Assembly (NCBI RefSeq): GCF_001440545.1
Contig: NZ_LKHP01000003.1
Coordinates: 186,001 to 250,000, forward strand
DNA: 64,000 nt
Reading direction: 5' to 3'
Source: Caloramator mitchellensis
GTDB taxonomy: Bacteria > Bacillota > Clostridia > Clostridiales > Caloramatoraceae
Shown here: positions 16,070 to 24,927 of the stretch, in pieces
How the letters are laid out: each line of letters opens with the position of its first letter
Numbering within the stretch: the stretch's first letter is position 1
Notes under the pieces: generated by a model
The model's input: only the letters and a program-made list of their open reading frames with translations
Told to the model about the DNA's origin: nothing
Database searches by the model: none
Program-made: the position numbers and the translations under genes

Positions 16070-18439
16070 TCAATTTGAAGGCGGGGTAGTATTTCCGTTA
16101 CTTTGCTCGTTGTTTTGCTCATTATTTTGCCCATCAGTTTGGCCTTCATTATTAGTTTCACCTGTTGGGGCATCAACTATATTAGAAAAATCATTAGGAA
16201 CAACATATTTTTGGTCGAGCAAAGGTTTGGATGGAGTATAGTCTCTCTTTATAAATACCTTAGTGCTTCTATATTGTGAAGGTGTTGTATCTGTAGCAAG
16301 TTTACCGTTTCTGGTATCTATATCCGCAGTAATATGAACATCGCATATTTCAACAGGTTGAGTGCCTTCTATAAACATTTCAGTAACAACTCTTGAACCT
16401 CTCGGGTCTTTTGAACATAGGTCTGAAGGAACTTTCCCAGAGTCGAGGCAAATTTGAGCAGTTACTAAACCGGTAGGTTTTTCAAAATCCACAACCTTTA
16501 GCCCTTCATGTGCCTTTTTCATGATATCTCCCCATATTTTTGCAGCAAGGGAGCTCTTTAATGATGGTATTGAAGTATTAGGTTTATCGTGGCCTATCCA
16601 AATCGAGCCTGAGTAATATGGGGTTAAACCTGAAAACCACACATTTGTGCTGTCTGAAGAAGTTCCTGTTTTACCTGCAACAGGCATTGAGCCAAATCTT
16701 GCTCTGTTACCAGTTCCATAAGGCTTTGTTGTAACATCCTTCATCATGCTTATCATTATATAAGCTGCTTGCTTTGAAATTGATGGAGATTGTTTTGAAG
16801 TTTTTTCAAGAACTACATTATTGTATTTATCAGTTACCTTTGTATATAGTATAGGTTCAGAATACACTCCCTGGTTTCCAAATACTCCATATGCTGCTGC
16901 CATTTCGATTGGAAGAACTCCTTCAGTTAGGCCTCCAAGTGATAAAGGTGCTATATATTTATCCGATTTTGTTATCGTCGATAAATGAAATTTATTCTGC
17001 AGATAATCAACAGAGGTTCCAATACCAACCTGTGTTAATAATTTTGCTGCTACTACGTTAATCGACCTTGTAATGGCTTCTCTGACTGTCAAATAACCTC
17101 TGTAGGTTTTATCATAGTTATCTGGCTCCCAGCCGCCGTAGGCTGCCGATAATTCAGAACTAAATGGAGAATCTTCTATGACAGTCCCGGCAGTAGCTAC
17201 TTTTGTATCAATTGCAGGGGCATAAACTGCAAGAGGCTTTATCGATGAACCAGGCTGTCTTTTAACTTCAGTAGCTCTGTTCAACGACCTTAAGGGGTGA
17301 GGTCCTCTTCCTCCAACAATTGCTCTTACTTCTCCATTATGATAGTCCATAATAACTGCTGCAGCTTGAGGTTGAACTACTGGCTCAGATTTACCATCGG
17401 ATGAGTATGCCTTTAATTTAAATTGCTTAAAATAAGTTTCGTCATTTAATACTGATTCTGCTGCGTCTTGAATTTTAGTATCGATTGTCAGATAGATATT
17501 ATATCCGCCTGTTCTTAGTCTTTGTTTAGCTTCGCTTTCGGTTATACCTAATTTGTCTGAAAGTTCTTGTGCTATCTGATCAATTGCAGGTTCAATAAAC
17601 CACTGGTATTTCATGGTATTTGCTTGTTCTTTTGTTTTGAAAACAAGCTTTTGCTTTAATGCCTGGTCATATTCTTCCTGTGTTATATATTTGTGTTCAA
17701 GCATTTTATTTAATACTGTTTTTTGTCTATTTAAATATACCTGAGGATTTTCTTGATTTTTCTTGCTATAAGGATAATATTTATATGGGCTTTGTGTCAA
17801 TCCGGCAATAAGAGCGCTTTCGCCGATAGTCAACTCCTGAACGTCCTTGCCGAAATAGTAGTTAGCGGCAGCTTGGACTCCATATGCGCTTCCGCCAAGG
17901 TAGATTGTGTTCAAATATGCTTCAAGTATTTGCTCTTTTGAAAGTTTTCTTTCTAATTGAATTGCAAGATACCATTCCTGAAGTTTTCTTGTAATATCCT
18001 TTTTGGGGGAAAGCGCAATATTTTTGATTAGCTGCTGTGTTATAGTTGAGCCACCTTGCTCCCTCGACATTGTTTTAATGTCATGCCATACAGCTCCAAT
18101 AATTCTTTTGGGGTCTATCCCATGATGAGTCCAAAATCGCTCGTCTTCGATGGCTACAAACGCGTCTCTCAAGTGTTTTGGAATTTTTTTGTATTGGACT
18201 ATAGTTCTATTTTGTATATCGGAAAAATCTTCTATGAAATTGCCATCTTTGTCGTATATTTTGCTGCTTTGTTTTAAATTATCAAGTATATTGGCATCGA
18301 TATCAGGAGCAGATTTAACGACTGCAAGAGCGACTCCAATTCCTGCAGCTCCAACAAATAAAGTAATCAATAAAATTGCAAGGACTAATATATTTAGAAT
18401 TCCACGTTTTTTCTTTTTGCTTTTTTTCCTTTCCGACAT
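16070..18439 (-). CDS. Class A penicillin-binding protein (PBP1A type)
   Basis: A bifunctional peptidoglycan glycosyltransferase/transpeptidase, 789 residues, anchored by one N-terminal membrane helix (about 15-38) after a Lys-rich tail. The glycosyltransferase domain carries EDERFWTHHGID and EQGGSTITQQLIKN. The transpeptidase has SSIK (catalytic Ser-x-x-Lys), SIN and KTGTSS motifs. The C-terminus is a low-complexity Asn/Gln/Glu tail, probably disordered and extracellular. GGAGG precedes the ATG. It lies alone on the minus strand. Confidence 0.93.
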   Translation of the reverse strand: MSERKKSKKKKRGILNILVLAILLITLFVGAAGIGVALAVVKSAPDIDANILDNLKQSSKIYDKDGNFIEDFSDIQNRTIVQYKKIPKHLRDAFVAIEDERFWTHHGIDPKRIIGAVWHDIKTMSREQGGSTITQQLIKNIALSPKKDITRKLQEWYLAIQLERKLSKEQILEAYLNTIYLGGSAYGVQAAANYYFGKDVQELTIGESALIAGLTQSPYKYYPYSKKNQENPQVYLNRQKTVLNKMLEHKYITQEEYDQALKQKLVFKTKEQANTMKYQWFIEPAIDQIAQELSDKLGITESEAKQRLRTGGYNIYLTIDTKIQDAAESVLNDETYFKQFKLKAYSSDGKSEPVVQPQAAAVIMDYHNGEVRAIVGGRGPHPLRSLNRATEVKRQPGSSIKPLAVYAPAIDTKVATAGTVIEDSPFSSELSAAYGGWEPDNYDKTYRGYLTVREAITRSINVVAAKLLTQVGIGTSVDYLQNKFHLSTITKSDKYIAPLSLGGLTEGVLPIEMAAAYGVFGNQGVYSEPILYTKVTDKYNNVVLEKTSKQSPSISKQAAYIMISMMKDVTTKPYGTGNRARFGSMPVAGKTGTSSDSTNVWFSGLTPYYSGSIWIGHDKPNTSIPSLKSSLAAKIWGDIMKKAHEGLKVVDFEKPTGLVTAQICLDSGKVPSDLCSKDPRGSRVVTEMFIEGTQPVEICDVHITADIDTRNGKLATDTTPSQYRSTKVFIKRDYTPSKPLLDQKYVVPNDFSNIVDAPTGETNNEGQTDGQNNEQNNEQSNGNTTPPSN

Positions 18440-18690
18440 ATTTTACCTCCCTAAATAAACATAAAAACTCCTGAGATAATTATATCAAAACAAATGATTT
18501 TATTCTACAGTCAATATTTTGTATTATTTATTGCGGTTTTGTAAATAAATTATTAAATTTGGCAGGTCAGTCTTTTGAAGCCTTTAGAAGGTGTGTATAA
18601 TTGTTTATGGCGATAGATAAAAGTATAAACAATATGTGTTATATCAAAAAATAATAGTAGTAGACTGAATAAATTTTTGGAGGAATTATC

Positions 18691-20112
18691 ATGAAAGGAC
18701 TTATTTTTAATGCTACATTCTTTTTTCAAATTGCAATATTTTTAATAACTCTTTATTACATGATTATTTCATTATTTGGACTTTATAGAAAGAAAGAAAA
18801 AATCAAGAATATTGAACCTGAAAAATCATTTGCTCTTTTGGTTGCAGCTCACAATGAGGAAATGGTAATAGGCAATATTGTTGATAGTTTAAAAAAATTA
18901 GATTATCCAAAGGAGCTTTACGATATATTTGTAATAGCTGATAACTGTAGCGACAATACAGCAAGAATTGCAAGGGAACACGGTGCAGAGGTTTTTGAAA
19001 GATTTGATGCTAATAAAAGAGGTAAAGGATTTGCATTGGAATGGATGTTTAATAATTTATTTCAAATGGATAAGAAATACGACGCAGTTGTTGTGTTCGA
19101 TGCAGATAATTTAGCTTCCAAAAACTTCTTAAAAGAGTTAAATAAAAAACTTTGTGAAGGATATAAAGTGGTTCAGGGATACATAGACAGCAAAAATCCA
19201 CATGATTCATGGATATCGGAATCCTATTCTATTTCATTCTGGACAGCTAATAGATTGTTCCAATTATCAAGGTCTAACCTTGGATTAACAAACCAAATAG
19301 GTGGAACAGGATTTTGTATTGATACAGAGGTGCTCAAAGAAATAGGATGGGGCGCTACATGTTTGACAGAGGATTTGGAGTTTACATGTAAATTGGTTTT
19401 AAATGGTGAGAAAGTAGGCTGGGCTCATAATGCAATAGTTTACGATGAAAAACCCTTGACATTAAAACAGTCCTGGAAACAAAGAAAAAGATGGATGCAG
19501 GGATTTGCAGATGTTGCTTCAAGATTTTTCTTTAAGCTCATGAAAAAGGCAATAAAGGATAGAGACTTTGTAGCATTTGACTGTGCTCTTTACACAATAC
19601 AGCCATTTATTATCGTAGGATTAGGTATATCAACAATACTTACATTTTTGCAAAGTTATAGTGCTAACGGGTTAAATATATTCATAGTAAGTTATTTGTT
19701 CACACCAATTGTTTGGAAACTGCTGAGCATATTCCAGTTTTTATTTACCCCATTTGTTATGTTCCTTGATAGGAAGTTATCTAAGAAGATGCTTGTTTAT
19801 TTCGGACTTTATTCATTAAATATCTTCCTATTCGATTATATGTTTGATTCTGATTCAAAACTGTATTTAATACTTCTTGCTCATTTAGTATTTTTAGCTT
19901 CATTTGTAATTATACTTGCCAAATTTGAAGGCAAAACTTCATTAAAGATGTTTTTATGGTATTTATTATATGGAGTTTATACTTTTACATGGCTTCCAAT
20001 AACAATTCAAGGTATATTGGATAAGAATAATAAAGAATGGATTCACACAAAGCATACAAGACAGATTAGCATAAATGAGATTGAAAACATAGATGGCAGT
20101 TCTGCAGCATAA
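18691..20112 (+). CDS. Membrane glycosyltransferase, family 2
   Basis: A processive-type inverting glycosyltransferase of 473 residues. One N-terminal membrane helix precedes the GT-A domain, which has AAHNEE, VFDADN (DxD metal site), TEDLE (catalytic Asp region) and QRKRWMQG (QxxRW). Four to five membrane helices follow (about 295-440). Such enzymes make extracellular polysaccharide from nucleotide sugars; the sugar is unknown. RBS GGAGG. It is monocistronic, between a 250-base promoter region and a strong terminator. Confidence 0.88.
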   Translation: MKGLIFNATFFFQIAIFLITLYYMIISLFGLYRKKEKIKNIEPEKSFALLVAAHNEEMVIGNIVDSLKKLDYPKELYDIFVIADNCSDNTARIAREHGAEVFERFDANKRGKGFALEWMFNNLFQMDKKYDAVVVFDADNLASKNFLKELNKKLCEGYKVVQGYIDSKNPHDSWISESYSISFWTANRLFQLSRSNLGLTNQIGGTGFCIDTEVLKEIGWGATCLTEDLEFTCKLVLNGEKVGWAHNAIVYDEKPLTLKQSWKQRKRWMQGFADVASRFFFKLMKKAIKDRDFVAFDCALYTIQPFIIVGLGISTILTFLQSYSANGLNIFIVSYLFTPIVWKLLSIFQFLFTPFVMFLDRKLSKKMLVYFGLYSLNIFLFDYMFDSDSKLYLILLAHLVFLASFVIILAKFEGKTSLKMFLWYLLYGVYTFTWLPITIQGILDKNNKEWIHTKHTRQISINEIENIDGSSAA

Positions 20113-20119
20113 ACTTAAC

Positions 20120-20186
20120 CCCATGAATTATTCTGAAGGTTAAAAAGCTTAATTAGCTTGCCTTTGAAATAATTCATGGGTTTTTT
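20120..20186 (+). terminator. Terminator after glycosyltransferase
   Basis: CCCATGAATTATT (20120-20132) pairs perfectly with AATAATTCATGGG (20168-20180), then six T. A smaller hairpin sits within the loop. Confidence 0.85.
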
Positions 20187-20256
20187 ATAATACTTTTGAA
20201 CATTAATATAAAGTTTGAGACATATAATGTTATAGAGTTTCGTGAGGGCTATTGGT

Positions 20257-20934
20257 ATGAAAAAAAGAAAAATAGGATTCAAATTGAAAATATGGATTAT
20301 TTTCTTATTTGCACTTACATTATCCCTCATTTCGGTAATATGGATAAATAATGAATTGAGGCCAACTCTCCTTGCTTACTGCGACCAGGAGGCGAGAAGG
20401 GTAGCCACAGAAACAATTAATAATTCGATAAAAACAGAATTTAGCAATAAAATATCATATGACGACATAATGGCAATTAAGACTGATAAGGATGGCAATA
20501 TAGTAATGATACAAGCAAACACGGTTGAGCTTAATGTTATTGGTTCTCAGATTGCACTTGAGGTTCAAAAAAGAATTGCTGATATAAAAAGCAGGACAGC
20601 TGAAATACCATTATCAGCATTGACAGGAATCGAATTATTGGCTAATTTAGGTCCAAGAATTCCTTTTAATATGAAGCCTGTAGGGAGCGTATTGACTTCC
20701 TACCGCTCAGAATTTGCTTCAGCAGGAATAAATCAAACAAGGCACATTGTTTATCTGGATTGTGCAGCGAGCGTTCAAGTAATAATTCCTTTAGCAAGAA
20801 ATACTGTAACCGTTTCAACAAGCATACCTATAGCCGAGAGCATAATAGTTGGAAAAGTTCCAAATACTTATGCTGAAATAAACAGCGATACAATTGAAAG
20901 GAGCATAAAAGAATATAATACAAACAAAAAATAA
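20257..20934 (+). CDS. yunB: Sporulation protein YunB
   Basis: A 225-residue protein with one N-terminal membrane helix (about residues 8-28) and an extracytoplasmic domain. It matches YunB in IKTDKDGNIVMIQANT, IPLSALTGIELLANLGPRIP and the C-terminal VSTSIPIAESIIVG. In Bacillus yunB is a sigma-E (mother cell) gene affecting spore formation. I chose ATG 20257 (MKKRKIG) because AGGG lies at the right distance; a GTG at 20242 would precede it. CATATAAT just upstream resembles a sigma-E -10, but the -35 is unclear. Confidence 0.88.
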   Translation: MKKRKIGFKLKIWIIFLFALTLSLISVIWINNELRPTLLAYCDQEARRVATETINNSIKTEFSNKISYDDIMAIKTDKDGNIVMIQANTVELNVIGSQIALEVQKRIADIKSRTAEIPLSALTGIELLANLGPRIPFNMKPVGSVLTSYRSEFASAGINQTRHIVYLDCAASVQVIIPLARNTVTVSTSIPIAESIIVGKVPNTYAEINSDTIERSIKEYNTNKK

Positions 20935-20960
20935 GTTAACTGATTTTCAGTTAACTTATT
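20930..20960. terminator. Bidirectional terminator overlapping both stop codons
   Basis: AATAAGTTAACTGA (20930-20943) and TCAGTTAACTTATT (20947-20960) form a perfect 14-bp stem with a three-base loop. It contains the stop codons of yunB and the convergent reductase. Confidence 0.8.
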
Positions 20961-21787
20961 TCATCTGAAACATTTAGTGCAGCTATCTGACCCTCTCCTA
21001 CAGCCTTAGCTATTTGATAAGGCTTTCCTGTTACGTCACCAGCTGCATAAAGTCCCTTTATGTTGGTTTCCATATTTTTATTTACCTTAACATGAGGGCC
21101 TTCAACTTCAAGCCCTGGAACAAGGCTTGATAAAGGAAGACTATCCTTAAGGACAAAAAAACCATCCGCAATGACCTCTGATTTTTTCAGAATTAATTTT
21201 TCTGCCTTTAATGCTCCTTCAAATTTAACTGGCACATCTTTAATTATTTCAACGTTTTCAGCAAAATCAAAATTACCCTTAGTCATTGGGACAAAATAAA
21301 CTTTACTGCAAACCTGGGATAAAAATTTAGTTTCTTCAATTGATTCATCGTTGTAGCCAACTACAGCTACAACCTTCCCCTTATAAAGTGGGGCATCACA
21401 TGTTGCACAGTAGCTGATACCATTCCCAAGGAATGTATCTTCATTTTCTATCGACTTTTTAAAATCAACACCTGTTGTAAGTATTACTTTCTTGGCTTCG
21501 TAAAAATCATTTTCTGCTTGAATTGAAAAGTAATCACCCATAGCATATACCGCTATAACAGTCTTATTGACAAACACACTATCAGTCTTATACAGATGTT
21601 CGTTTAATCTACTCATAAAGTCCATACCTGTGATTTCGGGCAAGCCTGGATAGTTGGGGATGGAGGGGGAGAGAAGGACCTTCCTGCTATCTCCACCAAA
21701 AATAATCGTTTTTTTATTTCTCGCATTAGCGTTAATTGCAGCAGAGATGCCTGCAGGTCCCTTTCCTATTATCGCAATATCATACAT
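20951..21787 (-). CDS. Thioredoxin reductase-like flavoprotein, possibly ferredoxin-dependent (FFTR type)
   Basis: The 278-residue FAD protein has the N-terminal GKGPAGISAA dinucleotide loop, the redox CATC motif (127-130) and the C-terminal GLYAAGDVTG FAD motif. In the domain that binds NADPH in ordinary TrxB, the glycine-rich loop is replaced by GYNDES (144-149), and no HRRxxxR is present. That pattern is known from clostridial ferredoxin-dependent flavin thioredoxin reductases, so reduced ferredoxin is a likelier donor than NADPH. It overlaps trxA by one base, so both make one redox unit. Confidence 0.85.
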   Translation of the reverse strand: MYDIAIIGKGPAGISAAINANARNKKTIIFGGDSRKVLLSPSIPNYPGLPEITGMDFMSRLNEHLYKTDSVFVNKTVIAVYAMGDYFSIQAENDFYEAKKVILTTGVDFKKSIENEDTFLGNGISYCATCDAPLYKGKVVAVVGYNDESIEETKFLSQVCSKVYFVPMTKGNFDFAENVEIIKDVPVKFEGALKAEKLILKKSEVIADGFFVLKDSLPLSSLVPGLEVEGPHVKVNKNMETNIKGLYAAGDVTGKPYQIAKAVGEGQIAALNVSDEIS

Positions 21788-22110
21788 TATAGTCCTAATG
21801 CTCCTTTTATTGCACTTTCTATCTGTGCTGCTGGTCTAAAACCAACTATTTTACCCAGTGGCTTGCCATCTTTAAAAAGAACAAGCGTTGGTATACTTGA
21901 AATTCCGTAAAGTGAAGCTGTCATTGGATTTTCATCAACGTCAAGTTTTGCAACTACAAGATGTTCCTCCATTTTATTTGAAACTTCCTCTACAACTGGC
22001 GCAATCATCTTGCAAGGACCGCACCATTCTGCCCAGAAATCCACAAGGACAGCTTTATCTGAGTTTAACACCTTTTCATTAAAATTTTGATCATTAACAT
22101 GTATAACCAT
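21787..22110 (-). CDS. trxA: Thioredoxin
   Basis: A 107-residue classical thioredoxin with the WCGPC active site (residues 29-33) and the cis-proline loop SIPTLVLFKDG. It is the first gene of a two-gene operon with the flavin reductase that presumably recharges it. RBS is AAAGGAGGAG. The promoter and a CsoR-like palindrome lie directly upstream, suggesting control by reactive sulfur, copper or a related signal. Confidence 0.96.
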   Translation of the reverse strand: MVIHVNDQNFNEKVLNSDKAVLVDFWAEWCGPCKMIAPVVEEVSNKMEEHLVVAKLDVDENPMTASLYGISSIPTLVLFKDGKPLGKIVGFRPAAQIESAIKGALGL

Positions 22111-22137
22111 AATTTACTCCTCCTTTTTCATGTCACC

Positions 22138-22154
22138 ACACCCCTGGGGGGTAT
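22138..22154 (-). promoter_or_regulatory. CsoR/CstR-type operator at the trxA transcription start
   Basis: The minus strand reads ATACCCCCCAGGGGTGT, close to the CsoR-family pattern ATACCCC-N-GGGGTAT. Its G/C block stands out in very AT-rich surroundings. It lies just after the predicted +1 (about 22158), the right place for a repressor. No csoR-like gene is in the window. Confidence 0.6.
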
Positions 22155-22164
22155 GTCTAATATT

Positions 22165-22193
22165 ATAATATTACTTAAAGTTGTTTTTGTCAA
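22165..22193 (-). promoter_or_regulatory. Sigma-A promoter of trxA operon
   Basis: On the minus strand TTGACA (22193-22188) and TATTAT (22170-22165) are separated by 17 bases. Confidence 0.72.
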
Positions 22194-22282
22194 CAGATCT
22201 GTTAATAAAAAGTTATCAATATTTTCTATAGAAAACAAGAACAATATTATTTAAATCAATATGGAATAACATATATTTTTAA

Positions 22283-22311
22283 TAAAAAAGCTGCCTCCAC
22301 TTAAGAGGCAG
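22283..22311 (-). terminator. Terminator after hpt
   Basis: On the minus strand CTGCCTC (22311-22305) pairs with GAGGCAG (22297-22291), then a T-run. Confidence 0.85.
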
Positions 22312-22319
22312 TTTTATAA

Positions 22320-22856
22320 TTATTTATCTTCCCAGTTAAAAATGTATGGCTTATTTCTATAATAATCCCCATAGTTAAGTCCATATCCAACTACAAATAC
22401 ATCTGGAATTGTGAAGCAGCAATAGTCTGGAACTAATTCAACCTTTCTCCTTTCTGGTTTATCAAGAAGAACACAACTTTTTACGCTTGCAGGATTTTTA
22501 GTTACTATGTATTCCATAACGAATTTCATGGTAATTCCTGTATCTACAATGTCGTCAACAATAAGAACGTCATAACCTTCAATGTTATCCGCAATATCCT
22601 GAACTATTTTAACATTACCAGTGCTTGTTTCAGAATGACCATAGCTTGAAGTTGCCATAAAGCCTATCTTAACGGGAACATCGATGTGTCTTACTAGATC
22701 GGCAGTAAAGATGAAACTACCTCTTAAAAGAGATAAAACATATAATTTTTTGCCCTTATAGTCCTGACTTATTTTCTTTCCAAGTTCTTTTATATTTTCA
22801 GCAATTTCTTCTGCGCTTATTAAAATATTTTCTTTTTTATTATCTATTATGTCCAT
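22320..22856 (-). CDS. hpt: Hypoxanthine phosphoribosyltransferase
   Basis: Salvages hypoxanthine/guanine to IMP/GMP using PRPP in the cytosol. The 178-residue protein has the PRPP loop VLIVDDIVDTGIT and the family's LSLLRGSFIFTADLVRHI and VGYGLNYGDYYRN segments. GGAGGGG precedes the ATG. It is a single gene on the minus strand, divergent from hflX. Confidence 0.94.
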   Translation of the reverse strand: MDIIDNKKENILISAEEIAENIKELGKKISQDYKGKKLYVLSLLRGSFIFTADLVRHIDVPVKIGFMATSSYGHSETSTGNVKIVQDIADNIEGYDVLIVDDIVDTGITMKFVMEYIVTKNPASVKSCVLLDKPERRKVELVPDYCCFTIPDVFVVGYGLNYGDYYRNKPYIFNWEDK

Positions 22857-22982
22857 CTTTTCCCCTCCAAGTTTGATATATTAAAGTATAATATATGATA
22901 AAGTGAATAATTTGTCAAGCATTGCTATTATTATTGTTATTATATTCAAATTACATTATAATTAATTCGTGAGGTGAGAGTT

Positions 22983-24797
22983 GTGTTAAGAGGAGATTTA
23001 GAAGGAGTTAAAAAATTATTTATTAAAGAATTGGAAGAATTGTTTGAGGCCGATGTTGATAAAAATATAATAATTACTGAAGAAATAGTAAACATTATTT
23101 CAAGGATATCATGGGAATTAAAAAGAGAAATTTCAATTTATATCAATAGAAGAGGGAAAATTGTTGATATTGCAATAGGTGATAACAACACCGTTTCACT
23201 TGAAGAAGTATTCGAAAGAAGAGGAGAATTTGGACTTTCAGGTGTTAGATGTATTCATACCCATCCGGGAGGTGGAGGAGAGCTTTCTATTGTAGATATA
23301 ACTGCTCTTGTAAGCCTTAAGTTTGACATGATGGTTGCAATTGGAGTAAATGAAGGAAAACCAACTGAGTTTTCGCTGGGAGTAATTAAAGTCGAGGAAG
23401 GCAAGCTTTCAAAAAAAGCAGAAGAATTAGGGCCGCTTAATATAAAAGAAATAACAAAATTAAATGCAATTGAAATAATACACGATGTTGAAAAAGATTT
23501 GAAGGATAAGGTTCACGTTGTTGATGAAAACAGAAAGGAAAGAGCAATATTAGTTGCTATTGGAAATGATGATTTATATTCTTTAGAGGAATCATTGGAT
23601 GAGCTTGAGGAACTTGTTGAAACAGCAGGTGCAGAGGTCGTTTATAAAATATCGCAGAAGAAGGGTAAAATAGACCCTGCAACTTATATTGGGAGCGGTA
23701 AGGCGAAGGAGATAAGTCTTTTAAGACAAAGTTTGATGGCAGACAGCGTTATTTTTGATGACCAGTTAAGTCCTGCTCAAATAAGAAATTTGGAGGAAAT
23801 ATTCGGTTGCAAGGTAATAGATAGAACCGCCCTTATACTTGATATTTTTGCTCAAAGGGCAATTTCGAGAGAAGGTAAAATACAGGTTGAACTTGCCCAG
23901 TTAAAATATAGACTACCAAGACTTACCGGTTTTGGTGCTATGCTATCAAGAACCGGTGGAGGTATCGGAACCAGGGGTCCTGGAGAAAAGAAGCTTGAGA
24001 TAGATAAAAGGCATATTATGAGAAGAATCAACGACCTTGAAAAGGAACTTGAATCAGTGAGAGGAACAAGACAGCTACAAAGGGAAAGAAGAATTTCAAA
24101 TGAAGTTCCTGTGGTCTCGATCGTAGGATATACAAACGCGGGGAAATCCACTTTAAGAAATAAACTTTGCGAAATTGCTGGAGTTGATAAGGAAAAGGTT
24201 CTTGAGGCAAATATGCTTTTTGCAACTTTGGATACAACAACAAGGCTTATAAATCTTCCTAATGGCAAGACTGCACTTGTTTCAGATACAGTTGGTTTTA
24301 TAAGAAAACTTCCTCACGAGCTTGTGGAGGCATTTAAGTCTACTTTAGAGGAAATTTTGTATAGCGACTTGATATTACACGTTGTAGATGCTTCAAATAA
24401 CAATGCATTAGCTCAAATTGAAGTAGTTAATGGCGTTTTAGATGAAATAGGAGCAGGCGATAAGAAGGCAATTCTTGTTTTAAACAAAATCGATTTAGCC
24501 TCAACAGAGAATATCGAGGTAATTAGAAATAAACATAAAGAGTCAATTGAAATTTCTGCATTAAATGAAATAAACTTAGATGGATTGCTAAAGGCTGTGC
24601 AGGAAAATGTTTTTACAAATATGATAAGAGCCAAGCTATTTATCCCTTACTCTGATTCAAAAATTGTATCCTATTTGCATGATAACAATTGTGTTGAAAA
24701 CGAAGAGTATGCCGAAGACGGCTTTTTAGTTCAAGTTTACACAACTGAGGATGTTATAGGAAGAGTAAAGGGTTATGTTAGAGAGTATATAAATTGA
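22983..24797 (+). CDS. hflX: GTPase HflX with JAMM-motif N-terminal domain
   Basis: A ribosome-splitting GTPase, 604 residues, about 180 longer than the common form. The C-terminal part is standard: glycine-rich GGGIGTRGPGEKKLE, G1 GYTNAGKST (382-390), DTVGFI (G3) and NKID (G4). The extra N-terminus (about 1-165) contains HTH-x7-S-x2-D (His92, His94, Ser102, Asp105), the metal-binding pattern of JAMM/MPN proteases. I chose the GTG at 22983 because AGGTGAG lies five bases before it; another GTG at 22974 is inside that site. Such long HflX forms occur in clostridia; activity of the front domain is unknown. Confidence 0.9.
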   Translation: MLRGDLEGVKKLFIKELEELFEADVDKNIIITEEIVNIISRISWELKREISIYINRRGKIVDIAIGDNNTVSLEEVFERRGEFGLSGVRCIHTHPGGGGELSIVDITALVSLKFDMMVAIGVNEGKPTEFSLGVIKVEEGKLSKKAEELGPLNIKEITKLNAIEIIHDVEKDLKDKVHVVDENRKERAILVAIGNDDLYSLEESLDELEELVETAGAEVVYKISQKKGKIDPATYIGSGKAKEISLLRQSLMADSVIFDDQLSPAQIRNLEEIFGCKVIDRTALILDIFAQRAISREGKIQVELAQLKYRLPRLTGFGAMLSRTGGGIGTRGPGEKKLEIDKRHIMRRINDLEKELESVRGTRQLQRERRISNEVPVVSIVGYTNAGKSTLRNKLCEIAGVDKEKVLEANMLFATLDTTTRLINLPNGKTALVSDTVGFIRKLPHELVEAFKSTLEEILYSDLILHVVDASNNNALAQIEVVNGVLDEIGAGDKKAILVLNKIDLASTENIEVIRNKHKESIEISALNEINLDGLLKAVQENVFTNMIRAKLFIPYSDSKIVSYLHDNNCVENEEYAEDGFLVQVYTTEDVIGRVKGYVREYIN

Positions 24798-24816
24798 TTT
24801 GAAATTTAATAAAAAG

Positions 24817-24903
24817 ACCCCAGGATATTTTTAAATAATGGTATCTTCATAAGTTTTAGTCATATTATGAAAACAGCCATGCTATTTTAATAATTCCTGG
24901 GGT
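24817..24903. terminator. Hairpin between convergent hflX and transporter genes
   Basis: ACCCCAGGA (24817-24825) pairs with TCCTGGGGT (24895-24903) around a long AT-rich loop. Confidence 0.5.
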
Positions 24904-24927
24904 TAGTATTTTATCTTGAATCATCAG

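Noticed and set aside
18440-18690. Gap of 250 bases between the divergent PBP and glycosyltransferase genes, checked for a c-di-GMP riboswitch
   Set aside because: No GEMM consensus or stable fold seen; it only holds AT-rich promoter-like DNA.
23852-24268. 138-codon frame opposite hflX
   Set aside because: It is antisense to the conserved GTPase core, low-complexity, without a start signal.
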